A model generated the notes under the pieces. It saw only the letters and a program-made list of their open reading frames with translations. It was not told the DNA's origin and made no database searches. Position numbers and translations under genes: made by a program. 64,000 nucleotides of DNA from Immersiella caudata (taxonomy: Eukaryota; Ascomycota; Sordariomycetes; Sordariales; Lasiosphaeriaceae): positions 3,348,001-3,412,000 of the forward strand of contig JAULSU010000007.1 in assembly GCA_030512335.1 (NCBI GenBank). The letters are read 5' to 3'. Each line of letters opens with the position of its first letter. Position 1 is the stretch's first letter. Below are positions 20,245 through 32,130 of the stretch, piece after piece.

Positions 20245-23200
20245 TCAATCGCGCGTGTTAATCACAGTGCTGCCATCCTCGGAGCTATAGCCGTTCAGAT
20301 AGTCGCCGAATACACGCTCTTCAATGTCCATATCCTTCCAAGCTCTGCCCGTTTTCTTGGCCTCGGCACGACGGAAGTAGACACGCTTGCCCCATTTCCA
20401 GATTTCGACACCGCCAAAGAACAAAAAGGCCGCGATAAACACAATGGCCCACTCCCAGGTGATGCCGGTGTGCTTGAAGACCTTGTGGTTGATGACGGGA
20501 ATGTAGAGGGTAGGGAAGAGAGTGACGAAACCACCGACGATGGCCCAAAACAGGAACTTGTTGCGCCAGACGTCGTGCATCCACTGGGTGAAGTACAGCT
20601 TGGAGCCGGGCTGCATGCGGAAGAAGGAGCGGCGGACATCAACCAATTCCCAAGCCAAGAAGAGAGCGAACCATGTGAGACAGGCAAAGGTGGTGGCGCG
20701 AGCCTTGAACACGGTCGTGCAGCTTTCGCTGAACGCCTCGTTGCAGTTCTGGCCCAGCTCACCATTTCCGAAGGCGTACACGCGGAGTACGAAACTGGAA
20801 AGGCAGAGAGCCGTGATCCAGATACCGTAAACGACCATATCGGTGAGGAACTCGGGAGTGAAAATGCCCGTCTTGAGAGATTGTGGTGGGCGACGCATGA
20901 TGTCGGGCACTGCGCGTTCGAAACCGAGACCCATGTCTGGCAGACCAGACGTAATCATGATAATCCACACGATTTCGACAGGGGCGAGAGGGAAGACAGA
21001 CAATCCAGTGTGGTCCTTAAAGGCGAGACCAACAAGAAGCGTGCCTGCCTGGGCAATATTTTCAGCCAAGACGTGCAGGACAAACTTTTGGATGTTGTCG
21101 AAAATTCGGCGGCCTTCCTCGATGGCAGCCACAATGGAAGCAAAGTTATCATCAGTCAAGACGATGTCGGAGGCATCCTTGGCCACGTCGGAGCCAGTTC
21201 CCATGGCAATACCAACGTCGGCGCGACGAAGAGAAGGAGAGTCGTTGACACCGTCGCCAGTCTGGGTACCGTCAGCTTCGTCATAACTAGCAGCCAAAAT
21301 AGATGAAACGTACCATTGCGCAGAATTTTCCACGTCGGTGAAGAGCCTCTATCATTCGAACCTTGGTGCTCGGCGCGCATCGGGCGATGACGAGTGGCAA
21401 GACTGGCAGTTTATCGACCTCTTCATCGGTGAGAGCATCGAAAGCAGTCGCGGTCATGACGATGGCGCGCGCCACATCACCGCCGATGCGCTCCATGTTC
21501 TTGGGCAGGATACCGACTTCGATAGCGATGGCCTTGGCCGTCTCCGGGTGGTCGCCGGTGAGCATGTGGACCGAGATACCGGCTTCGTGGCATTCGCGGA
21601 CGGCCGGGGCCGACTCGGGGCGCGGGGGGTCGTATAGGCCGATCAGCCCGTGGAAGGTCAGGTCTTTCTCAACCAGATCACGGTTGATATCCTCGGTGAC
21701 CTTGACATCAGAATCAACCTTGCGGCTAGCAAGCGCCAAAACACGAAGACCCAGGCTGGCAAAGACCTCCATGTTGCGGATGATCTCCTCGCGGAACTGG
21801 TCCGTCATCTCTACTGCGGCGCTCTGGTCGCCATCAGCATCATGGTATCGCGTGCAGACGCCAATGACCCTTTCGACGGCGCCCTTGGTGAATGTGAAGT
21901 GCTCTCCTGAGGGGTTGTGCTTCATGATGACGCTCATACGCTTCACATCACTATCGAACGGGAACTCGGCAGCCTCCGTCCACTCTGCCTTCTCGCCAGT
22001 AGCGAGGGCGATTCGGTTCCAGTTGAAGCGGCTAGAAAAGACTTGAATGGCAACTTCCGTTGGGTCTCCCCGAGTGTGCCATACGTTTTCCTTCTCGAAG
22101 ACGGTTGCAAGGTTCGCAAGCGAAGCCACATTCAAAAAGTCTTGGAGTTGCGACTTGCTGCTGGCCAGAAGATCGGCGGGCTTCTCGACCGATCCATACG
22201 CCACGCCCTCGTCCTCACCCTTCTCAGACGACTTGGGCTTGAAGTTGATCTCCTGCGGCATGCGAGTGTCGAATCGAATCTCACCCTTGGTGGGGTTGAA
22301 AGGCTCCGAGTTGAGCTCGACGGTGTATGTTCCCAAGGCCGGAATCCACGCGCCGCGTGCAACCATCTTGCCCTGGGTAAGGGTGCCTGTCTTGTCGCTG
22401 CAAATGTCGGTCACGGCACCCAGAGCCTCGAGACTCTTTAGGTTTCGAACGATGACGTTGCGCTGGACCATGCGCTTCGTGCCAGCAGCCATTGTGATGG
22501 TGAGGACGACGACGAGAGAGGCGGGGATCATGGAAAGGCCCGTGGCGACAGCGTAGATGATGACCTCCTGCTTCGTTTGGAATTTGTTGGCCCCCAGAAC
22601 GATCAGGGCGCACACGATAGCGATGCCGAACAGAAGCATGGCAAGCTTGCTAAGCTTGCGCTGGAGCGGAGTGCCCACGTTGACACCGAGGAAGCGGCCA
22701 ATGACATCGCCGAGCGTAAGGGTATATGCTTCGAGATAACGGTGCGGCCCGGCCCTACCGTCGGGCTTGCGCTTGACGGGGCGGACCTTGGAGTCCTTCT
22801 TTTGCAGAGCCGAAGCAATGGCGCCGATTTCCGTGTAAACACCGGTCGCGAAGACGATGCCCTTGGCACGACCTTTGGTGCAGGTAGAACTGCTGTAGGC
22901 CACGTTCAAGCGGTCTCCGGGGCCGGTCGAGTCATCGAAGACGCTGTTCTCGGACTTTCGGACAGGGAGAGACTCGCCGGTGAGCAGGGCCTCGTCGGTC
23001 TCGAAGTTCTTCGCCTCGATTAATCTATATGGCTGGTCGGCGGAGGCAAAATAAAGGAGGCCCATTGCTCTATGCAATGGGGGGGGGGGGGGGGGAAGTG
23101 ATTCAGCATACCTCAAGTCAGCGGGAATGGTATCGCCCATCTTGACCTCGACCAAGTCGCCGGGGACGATCTCGCCAGAGGGAACAACCTTTGCCTCGCC

Positions 23201-23685
23201 GTTACGAACAACGCTGGCGGTCGGGGAACTGAGCGATCTGAGGGAGTCCATCGTCTTTTCGGCAGAATACTCCTGGAAGAAACCGACGACGATGTTGAGG
23301 GTGATGACGGCGGCGACGACGCCACCTTCGATCCAAGACTGAATGCCGAAGCTCACGGCCATGGCTAGGATGAGAACCTGGGCCTTGTCAGCGCTCCACA
23401 GCTCTTGTGGAAGACAGATATGCTGCTCACCATGGTCATGGCATTGGCGACCTGAGCAATGACGATTTTGAGGGGCTGGACGCCCTCTGCCTCCCCGAGA
23501 TCATTGCTGCCAAACTCCTCGAGACGGCGCTTGGCCTCCGTCGGAGAGAGGCCGGAGAGCACGTCGGCGTTCAGCTCGGAAGCAACATCGGTGTGGGACA
23601 GAGCATGTGCTGGCCGGCTCAATGGTTTGTTGGACTGGCCAGACACATGGTTGGTCGGAGACTTGTCGGGGCCGCTCTTGGCCAT
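20245..23685 (-). CDS. ENA-type P-type cation ATPase (subfamily IID)
   Basis: Plasma-membrane ATPase predicted to export sodium or potassium. Four exons keep frame: 23685-23431, 23377-23112, 23024-21314 and 21261-20245, giving 1,082 residues, normal for ENA pumps. Visible are the cation-ATPase N-terminal domain (LSGLSPTEAKRRLEEFGSND), TGESLPV of the actuator, the phosphorylation motif ICSDKTGTLTQGKM, KGAVERV of the nucleotide pocket, LTGDHPETAKAIA, and the hinge TGDGVNDSP. The M4 region reads GLSMIPASLVVVLTI, as in ENA rather than SERCA pumps. The second intron contains a 17-base homopolymer (G on the plus strand, 23079-23095). The last exon holds M5-M10 and ends in a soluble tail. ENA-family membership is strong; the ion preferred is inferred. 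Confidence 0.95.
23079..23095 (+). repeat. G17 homopolymer inside ATPase intron
   Basis: A pure G run that reads as C17 within the second intron of the ENA-type gene, just after its donor. Confidence 0.9.
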
Positions 23686-26600
23686 TGTGTCGGTTCAAAC
23701 TGGCCAAGCAGGTGTTTGCGATGTTGATTGACTTTCCGATGCTGCGTTGAGGCTCGGCCCACGGTCGATATATACTGAACGCAGGAAATGCAAGTGGAGG
23801 GATTGGAAAGCTTACAGAGGAAAGAGGTTGGCGGGGCAAAATTGGTGGGCAGCCATGACGTGATAAAAGAAACCAGAGGATCGAGGTTGCAAGGGAAGCT
23901 TCGCCAAGGCCTGCGGCGTGGTTTGCGCCCCACTCCCCAAGGACGCTCACAAATTCACCGCAGCGATGGTGGGACCACTCATCGCATCGGGATCGCGCAC
24001 AATGGAGCCTGCTTGTCCGTTGCGGGAAGGTGGGCATCCCGGATTGCAGACCTTGGCGTGTCTCGGCAACTTGGCAGATGTCCACCGCTTGGTGTCATAT
24101 TTGCAGTGACAGCCAGCGCCGCACATCCAAACACTTCAGGGCTCGGGGCATCTGCCCGGACGGTCACGGCTCCACCTGCTGTTTTCGCCCCACTGGGCCT
24201 GCCGCCTGTTGAGCCGCGTCTCGCAGCTGCGACGCGGGAGCGAAGTCGGGATGAGTGTTTTGGTCTCCCTGTTTTGATGGCAGCCGGCGTCTTCAACTTT
24301 CTTTGGGGCGTCGGCGTGAAGATGCGGGCAGACGGAAGGCAATGGATGGCATGCCGTCATCGTCTCTGGGCGTCGACTTGGCGGGCTATACTACCCGGCA
24401 CCCAAGCAGAAGGGGACTTTTCTCCAGAATCCAGTTGCCGCCGATCAACTTGGAGCGCACATTTCTCTCGCTGTGTGAGACGCCAAGGAAGAGCCAAGGC
24501 GTGGAAGGAGGGGCAACGTTGGCCATCCCGTACGGGCACGAAAAACGCGGCGATAAGAGCTAGAAGCTGCTATGATGTGGTCTGGAACGGCGGATCGTGC
24601 TAATTGATGATGTGGGGAGTTGAGCCACAATTCACGGGCCTCCCTGCAACCCACGCATTTTGCGGCGTCTACAGGACAGCAGCCAGGCGGCATTGGAGGA
24701 GTGCGCTGAAGGGGCGTTTACTGGCAGCCGGCACTAACAATTTTTCTGGCTTGGCTCTGTCCAGAGCCACCCCGCATTGCCCGCCTGGTGCGTGGGCGGG
24801 CGGTTTCCGCCGCCTCTCACCAACAGCGAAAATTCTGTCGCAGCATGCTCGAGTCTCCGAAACAGCCTCTCCGGAGTTGAGGGAGGGGTTTGGCGGTATC
24901 CGACGGTTATTCTTTCCTCAAAGGCAACCTGGAAACCGAGCAAGCGATGCCGGAGCAAGCCGCGTTACGAGCTGCGATTGGCTTGGCAAGGGCTGATGCG
25001 GCAAAGGCTTGGCAACGCCGCCTCCGCCTAGTGGTCGGCCCCAGATAGAGACGAGCAGCTCGACATGATTGGAGGGCTCTTTCTGCATCCCGCAGCTACC
25101 GGCAACAAAATTGCCGAGATCCACAACGCCCCGTGGAAACCGACCCCCGCGACCCCCGCCGTCGCTCTGGGAATGTTTCACCGCCTCGGAACCGCTTGCG
25201 CTGGAGTCACAATCTCATCTGAGCGTGCGGCGGGCGACTTTGATGGTGGCAAAGCTGAAGTGCTGTCAAGACGTGGAGCGGAAGCCATCCGTGCGCGCCA
25301 AGATGTTGCAGAAGGACCTGCATGAGTCGTTTGCACCACCAAATGTTGTGTACTTGGTGTGACGGGGTAAGTAAAAGCTCCACGTGGCGTACCTCCAGGG
25401 TGCGTGCAAGGGTCAAAAACAGTGACTTCGCACCGGAACAACCCCCCCTCCCTCTCTCCCTTGGCTCGCAACCGCAGTCCGCAGTGTGTTTATCTCTCAT
25501 GTTGGTGGCGGCAGTGAGCGACATGTTTGGCGGGTCGAGTTGTGCAAACTTGCATGTGGCCGAGGCGACATGTGGCCAGGCAAATGTATCCCAGCACCAA
25601 GTGCCGATTTCGACGCTGAACATGTTTGGGGCGGCGGTCTGTGGGTGGCTGTCGTCGTATCAAGGCAAGTGGTCACCGTTTCAGCCGCCGTCGTGAGGGT
25701 CGAGCCAATTGGCCAAGTCGGTGAGGTGGTACTGGTCATGATCGCCTCAGAACCGTGATGACTGGAAGCACGGGGACTGACCCACCAGGGGACAGGGTCG
25801 AGGGTTGACGACCAAGGTTGAGGGCCCAAAAAGACGACTCGCCAAACTTGGATCCTGAACAGCCGATGTTAGTTAAAGCGTCAAGAACACAAGGGAGAGA
25901 TGATGGCCAGTTGACCTCGCGCTTCAGAATGTGTTATGGTAGAGTGTAGCGGTGGGGGGCTACTGGGAAACTGAACATTGAAGGCAGACATGCAAGACAC
26001 GGCATCCAGTCCGCTTCCAGCTTACTGGTGGCCAGGTAAACGTGGTTCTCAGTCGAAAAAGATGGATATAACCGCCAGCGCGTTGATTCCTCTGCAGGCC
26101 GTACTAACGTTCAAGAATAAAGGCAGAGTTTTTTTTGGCTCGGAACAAGAAGCAAAAGATGTGAAAATAAAGAGTAAGACACATAAACTACACATGTTGG
26201 GCTTAAATGGAAGCTTGGAAGGTACTGGCTGGTTTCATACCGTGGTCTTCCACACATTCATGTACCACTGGGCACTAAGCATCTGAGTGCATCATGGGCA
26301 AAAATTTGCGAAGAGATCTTTCTTTCGTGACGACACTACGGGTGGTTTTCCAAACATGCACCCCGGTCTTTGAGGTCAAACGCTGCCCAAACACGGTGGA
26401 AAGCCACCCCTTGAGTTGCCGTGAGCCTCGCTTAATAGGACTTCAAACCGAAGACCATGAACTCTCCCGGTCACATCGCCGGCCGAAACAGTGCCAAAAG
26501 AAATTGTGGGCATCCAGATACCGTGTCGTTGGGCTCCGAGCACAGGCCGTTGAGCGCCCGCCGCCTGGGCGTGAAGCCCTTCTATCCCACGACTTGTTTT

Positions 26601-26829
26601 TTTTTTCCGTGCTGCGGAACTGATCTTATCCAAGTCTTTCATCCACCTCTGGCGACGCAGATAAATCTCCTCAACATCAACCTCAACCCTCACAAAGATC
26701 TCAGTTTCAGCCCACCTTATCACACTTCTAGCCAGATAAGAAACGACCCCTAGCACTCAAAGCTTAACGACTTCAACTACCCGGCTTCCTCCCCTCTCTC
26801 ACATTCACACCCACCCGAAAGACGCGACA
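23686..26829. other. long gene-poor stretch
   Basis: About 3.1 kb upstream of the ENA-type ATPase. Many short open frames overlap on both strands, but none has a recognisable domain, a signal peptide or a consistent splice chain. It may simply be a long promoter and leader region. Confidence 0.4.
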
Positions 26830-27950
26830 ATGGCCGCCCCGCTCCGAGATCAGGATGCCGCGGCTTTGGCTGCTACGGTGAACTTTTGGGAGAAAAAATG
26901 AAGAGGCCAACGACGCCTTTGCCTTGTCCCTCAGCTTCCAGCTGCAAGAGCACAAGGGGAAGCTGGCCAAATTTTCAACGCCATCTGAGCTGAGCCCCCC
27001 CTCCCCCCCGAGTTTGACCGCGAGGCGTGGCTTCCGAAGCCTCTGGAAGTGGCCGAGGAGATTCTGCGCGGTGTATTAGCCAAGATCGAGGAGCCGTTCC
27101 CCACGCCTACGACTGCTCCGAGTCTTGAGCTATCCGGTAACGACGAGGGCGGTGAATCGAATGGAAACCGGTATACAGAGGCACGATTTGAAGTTCCTGC
27201 CATTATTGTCAGCACACCGTCCGTCACCCCGCCGCTTGGCGCCCGGAAAGGTCGACACACCGGAAGGGCCCGAGAAAATCCCGAGTCGTACATCGTAAGT
27301 TCTCGAACCCCTTCTAACCCAAATTCCCCTCATTGATCCCTACTCATACCTCATATACGATATGCTAACCCCCTTATCAACAGACCCGAGGAACCCTCAA
27401 CCACGCCGACGTCCAAGGTCGCGACTACATCATCTACGCGGGACCGTTTGGCAACCGACATTACTACGTCTTGCGCTGCGACCTTATGCAGGGCGGGACC
27501 TGCCATCATTTCTTCAAGAAACCCATTCAGGATGAGAGGCGAGCCGCCATTCATCTCGCCCGGCCCTCGCCCTACGAACCCCGCCCCCCTGCCACCACTC
27601 TGAACCCAACCACCGCGAGTGTACGGAGAATGAGGTGCTCGCCAAGATTGGATAGGACGGTTAGTTTCATTGGTCTTTACTCGTCAACACTGGAGGGACT
27701 GATATTGGCTATAGTGAGTATGCCCTATCCCAAGGGAACACAGCAATGCGACACCATGAATCACAACTGGGCTTTGGACAACAAACGGTAAGCTCAGGAA
27801 TATGGGCGTTTGCAGGCGGCCCAAATTTGGAGGGTTCAGCTTGAAGTGAGGAACTTGCGACGAATCGGCGGAGGCCATATTTGGACGGTGTCAATCTTGA
27901 GCCTCCAGTCGGAGGAGGATGGGCCGTTCCAGCCACCGAAGAAGGAGATA
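26830..27950 (+). pseudogene. decayed gene of unknown family
   Basis: Coding sequence is readable from ATG 26830 (MAAPLRDQDAAALAA), but needs a frame change in the A-run at about 26897 and another in the C-runs near 27000. The piece from 27001 (REAWLPKPLEVAEEILRG) continues to a good 89-base intron (27295-27383, GTAAGT donor, GCTAACC branch). The next exon reads GRDYIIYAGPFGNRHYYVLR, and CDLMQGGTCHHFF follows. Further frame changes occur near 27610, and a TAA at 27789 (CAA to TAA type) interrupts AQEYGRLQAAQIWRVQLE, which runs to about 27950. The preserved splice sites show it was once a real gene. I do not recognise the family. Confidence 0.5.
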
Positions 27951-28370
27951 GTGCGTAGCGAAGGTACTTGGCCTTTTCGTAACTGTCTCTTTCCTGTCTG
28001 CACTAGGGCGGTATTGGTATCGATGTGCTGATAGAAGGCCGGTTGTGTGCTGCTTGCTGATACGGGTGAAAGTCATGCAATCATGGAAGCTGGTCTGAGT
28101 AAGCACACGGTCAGGTGTGAATAAATCCATCCTCCCCTGGGGGCTGCGGTTGTGGTAGGCGAATGGTTGATCGCTTGACAAGACTCGGAATTGTGTCGTC
28201 ATCGACGGGATTTCCGGGGCACGTCATATCGACCCCGCATGGTCTTCACTTGGTGTTGTCTTAATTACTACAAAACCAGGGCATCTCAGCTTCCTCCATT
28301 CTCCTCCTGTAACCATCTTCTTTCAACAGGCAATAACAAAGTCCTACTAAGTGATAGCAACGACGTCAAA
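27951..28370. other. intergenic, promoter side of the next gene
   Basis: No gene recognised. Confidence 0.4.
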
Positions 28371-29280
28371 ATGGCACCGCACCACGTCCTCTTGCTCGGT
28401 GGGCACGGAAAAGTGGCACAGTATCTCACCCTTCTCCTACTGCAGCGGTCGTGGACTGTCACCAGCATCATCCGGGACCCCTCGCAAGTCCCTGCTGTGA
28501 AGCAGCTCAGGGAGCAGGCTCAAGGAAAGAAGGGTGACCTGAACGTGCTGGTCCGCAGCATCGAGGAGGTGAAGAGCGAGTCCCAGGTCAAGTCCATCAT
28601 CGACGAGGTCAAGCCGGACTACATCGTCTGGAGCGCCGGTACGGCCCCCATCACTCTCCCTCCTCAATCATATGATCGCTTATTCATCCACTCCAGGTGC
28701 TGCCGGAAAAGGAGGTCCCGAGCGGGTGAGTCCGCCCGTGTGCCACCGTGTGTGCCCGCCCTCCCGACTGACATGGAAACAGACATACGCCATTGACCGC
28801 GATGCCGCCATCCATTTCATCCGCGCAGCCGCTGCCACGCCGTCGGTGACACGCTTCCTGCTCGTCTCGTATCTCTCATCTCGCCGCACGAAGCCTAGTT
28901 GGTGGTCTGATGCTGAGTGGACCGGCGCTGAGGAGCTTAACACCAAAATTCTGCCGCACTACTACAAGGCAAAGGTCGAAGCCGACTTCATGTTGTATTC
29001 AGTCTCGAAGGAACGTGGATCGGGGTTTGTGGGAATCGATCTCCGCCCGGGGACGTTGACTGACGAGCCGTCTTCGGGGAAGGTAGAGTTGGGGAAGACG
29101 AGAACTGCATCGGGGAAGGTGAGTCGCGAGAGCGTTGCGAAGGTGGCAGACTTGCTACTTGCCAGCGAGGGAGTGAAGAACTCGTGGGTGGATTTGTTGG
29201 ATGGAGAAGAAGAAATTGATGCGGCTGTTGCGAGGGTTGTTAGCGAAGAAGTAGATGCCGCGGAGGGCGAAACGTTCTAA
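28371..29280 (+). CDS. NAD(P)-binding Rossmann protein (atypical SDR)
   Basis: Three exons (28371-28638, 28697-28725, 28783-29280), 264 residues, with introns of 58 and 57 bases and a CTGAC branch in the second. The start is the ATG at 28371 (gtcaaaATGGCA). A Rossmann dinucleotide motif opens the protein (VLLLGGHGKVAQYLTLLLLQ), followed by a basic IIRDPSQ strand end, IVWSAGAAGKGGPE and YAIDRDAAIHFI. FLLVSYLSSR and YYKAKVEADFML lie where the active-site Ser and YxxxK lie in extended SDRs, but here the pattern is YKAK. The closing region (GIDLRPGTLTDEPSSGKVEL) matches NmrA/YwnB-like proteins. Probably a soluble NADPH-dependent reductase or redox-sensing protein; substrate unknown. Confidence 0.88.
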
Positions 29281-30419
29281 GGCTTTGCGCACAACGGGTC
29301 AAGAGACGAAGCTGGTTTGCTATCGGAGTCTCCCAGTTGTTTCAAGCTCTAAATTTTGGATCAAGGAAAGAATATTCAAGTCCCGTTCCTAAGCGGACCA
29401 CGGATGCCACAGCGTCCTTAGCGGAAATCCTTACCTCTCGAAATCCAAAAGTTGAGACCTTTGGAAGGTGCGACGGGGGAGAATTACCTCATTGAGAAGG
29501 ACACATCAGCATCTCAGTGGGCGCAAAATTCCGCGCCGTACTCCCTCCTTCAACACCAGACATGTTCTTGACTTCTTCGACGAAACCAACAACAAATGTC
29601 AGATTTGAAGCGCCCGTAACTCCCTTCCCAGCCGCCGAGGTTGTGCCAGCCCAAGATATTTCTCGATGCGATCTTTAGCGTAACCACTCTCCTCATCCTC
29701 ACATTAACGTCTCCGTCGTACAATGGCCCGAGCCTGCAGGATCTCAACGGAATTCAGGATGCCCGAATCGCCCTGGATCACCGTGCTCGACGCCCTTTCC
29801 ATCACACAGTATCCAACGCCGAGCGGCAACACCTGTCACAGCGCGACTTCTTCGGCCAACACAACTAGGCAGTTGTTATTAAAGTTACAGCCTCAAATAC
29901 GCGGTCCTGCGGATACCCGTACCTACTCCGATACACAAGCTGCCCTGAAGGCATCAACAGAGAGAACTCGCCATCAGTTTCGGCCCCGACCGACCAAAGC
30001 CCCCGTTACCGAGCTGAAAAGGAGTCCCAGTTCCCTCCTCGTCACCGACGTGCGACAAACTGTGGAACCTCGCTTCAGGATTCCTGATAAGGAATACATG
30101 GCAACCACAGTCTCTCTGCCGCTAGCCTGGGAACATTGAGGTGGGTGAGATTGCTCTGGAGGTCCGGACGACTCGGGACCCAGTATCCCTTCAAAGGGCA
30201 TGCAACATCAGGGGTCGCCCTTAGAGGTGCAGGCCGGGATTGGAAGTGATGGAAAGGGCAAAGATTCATTCGGTTACCTAAGTACAAGACACCTCAGCTG
30301 CCATACGAATGCAGCTAACCGATCGGGATACAGAACTTTCAACCTTCGTTCAAGATCAAGACAAGCCGCATCAGTTTCTCCTCCACCTCCACTTGTCACT
30401 GATCAACATCACAGCGACC
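29281..30419. other. intergenic
   Basis: About 1.1 kb. An open frame at 29723-30139 starts with ATG but has no recognisable features and is left unassigned. Confidence 0.4.
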
Positions 30420-31337
30420 ATGCTTTCTGGAATTGAGATTTTAGGTCTTGTGCTGGCATCGCTTCCTATCGTCATATCAGCTCTCGAGCATCACGGAAAA
30501 GGAATCACCGTGCTACGGGTGCTGTGCGAGTACGACAGAGGGCTACAACGCCTAGCTCGCAACCTCAGAACCGAGCTCGCCAAGTTCCAGAATGTCTGCA
30601 AAGTGCTATTGGCCGGCCTGATTCCCGAACCCGAGATTGAATTCGCGATCAGCAACCCTTTGGCTGGCCTGTGGCGTGACGCGCGTGTCAAGAAAAGCAT
30701 CCTTGGCCGCCTCAGCAAGTCATCCATTGCCTTCGACGTCTCGGTGTCGAACATCAACACGGCTATCGACATGATGAAGAACCAGATCGAGGTCCAGAAA
30801 CCGAACGCGTTCAACATCAAGAAATACATTCTTTCCAAAAAGAATTCGACCTTTACCGACCTCATGTCAACGATAGTCACGAACGTAGCTGCACTCCAGC
30901 GTCTCGCCAACGGCTTGAGAGGGACGGAATCTGACCTCGGCTCACAGATAACCTTGTTGACTCCTCAGCAACGCCGGGCGGGCTTAGACATCATCCCTAG
31001 CGCGTCAAGCAATGTCTTCGCGAAAGCGTTGCGATCAACACTTCGACGGACCTGCCGTGATGATGTCAGTTTGGAGGTCGACGGCCCGCAGGTTGCAAGA
31101 CTAGGGCCCAAAGAAAACAAAATGACACCCACAAGGGTTTTGGTATTCCAAATTGCCATATCGCTCAAGAAGAGCGGTGCTGGAGAAGGAAGCGAAAACG
31201 ACAAAGGCAAACTGGAAAGGAGGCAAACCTGGCAAGAAGCACTCAGGATGGGTCCCAGACGGACATTCTCACGCACGACGTTGGCGCTGCCCTGCTCTGA
31301 GTCTAAGCCAGCTGTGAAGCGGAGGGACACAAAGTAG
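30420..31337 (+). CDS. N-terminal fragment resembling DUF7580 proteins
   Basis: Single open frame, 305 residues from ATG 30420 (cgaccATGC). It begins MLSGIEILGLVLASLPIVIS followed by ALEHHGKG, then a long helical region, a start typical of the fungal DUF7580 family and related HeLo-like or incompatibility proteins. Those proteins are usually some 550-600 residues and end in a degenerate kinase-like domain. Here that half is missing: the sequence loses family character around 31200 and stops at 31337, and I found no continuation by splicing. A truncated gene or pseudogene is therefore likely. Family assignment is by N-terminal pattern only. Confidence 0.5.
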   Translation: MLSGIEILGLVLASLPIVISALEHHGKGITVLRVLCEYDRGLQRLARNLRTELAKFQNVCKVLLAGLIPEPEIEFAISNPLAGLWRDARVKKSILGRLSKSSIAFDVSVSNINTAIDMMKNQIEVQKPNAFNIKKYILSKKNSTFTDLMSTIVTNVAALQRLANGLRGTESDLGSQITLLTPQQRRAGLDIIPSASSNVFAKALRSTLRRTCRDDVSLEVDGPQVARLGPKENKMTPTRVLVFQIAISLKKSGAGEGSENDKGKLERRQTWQEALRMGPRRTFSRTTLALPCSESKPAVKRRDTK

Positions 31338-32130
31338 GTAGCTTGGTGGTATGTTCGTGGTGTTCAACCACTTCGACCCTTGAAACGTATGGCGGATTAC
31401 TGACAACGGTCCGAGCAAGGCACTTCGGAGCATGGGGCGGACGATCTGCAAGCAGCCTCCTGATGCTCATCTAACCAAGCAATACTAAAGATCGTCGGCA
31501 GCGGGCTGGTCGTGTGACATTGTACCACTTCAAACGACATGGCCCCAAGGCGACGGCGACGCTCTAGTGCAGGATAGCGCTCAGTTCAACCCGCCACTTC
31601 CAGCGTGGACTCATCAACATCCGCTCTCCGCTCTCTGTGCCACCCACCTCCACCAGGCCGGATGAGTCTTGGAGCGGGGAGGAAGCTCGGGAGGGCGGGG
31701 TCGGCCAATCGCACCACCGCTTATGCTGCAGCTAGGCCCGGCCCGCGAATGAGATGCTGTGAACGGCGTCGCCAAGACGGACAGACCTTACCCGTTCCCG
31801 GAAAACGCCTCTCTCTAGTCACTGCATACGAGCTGCAAAAGTTCTAGGTCTAGTTGTGTGAACACTGTGGGGGACACTTGCCAACGACGCCCTTGGGTGA
31901 GGGGTTAGTGAAAGATGGCAATCTGCGGTCTTGGAGGCATCCTTGTCAGGTGCAGATCGGTGAATCGCGACGTGCGTGGTTAGCCAACTTTTCGGATGTG
32001 GACGTTGGGAAAAGGGCTTGTCAAGTTCTTTATAGCTTTCCGGATAGCTACAAGTTTCGAACCCACTCCATCCCTGGACAGCTCCGGCGTTGCCAATAGA
32101 GAAACTCGCTTCAGACTCAATCCTTCCAAA
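31338..32130. other. intergenic
   Basis: No gene or remnant of the missing DUF7580 C-terminal half was found here. Confidence 0.4.

Noticed and set aside
20470..21306. 278-codon open frame antisense to the ENA-type ATPase
   Set aside because: Mirror frame of conserved coding sequence; no independent domain.
23788..24603. 271-codon open frame upstream of the ATPase
   Set aside because: Long, but Arg/Pro/Ala-rich low-information sequence crossed by other open frames; no motif or splice support.
29723..30139. 138-codon open frame
   Set aside because: ATG start but no recognisable content or neighbours to support it.
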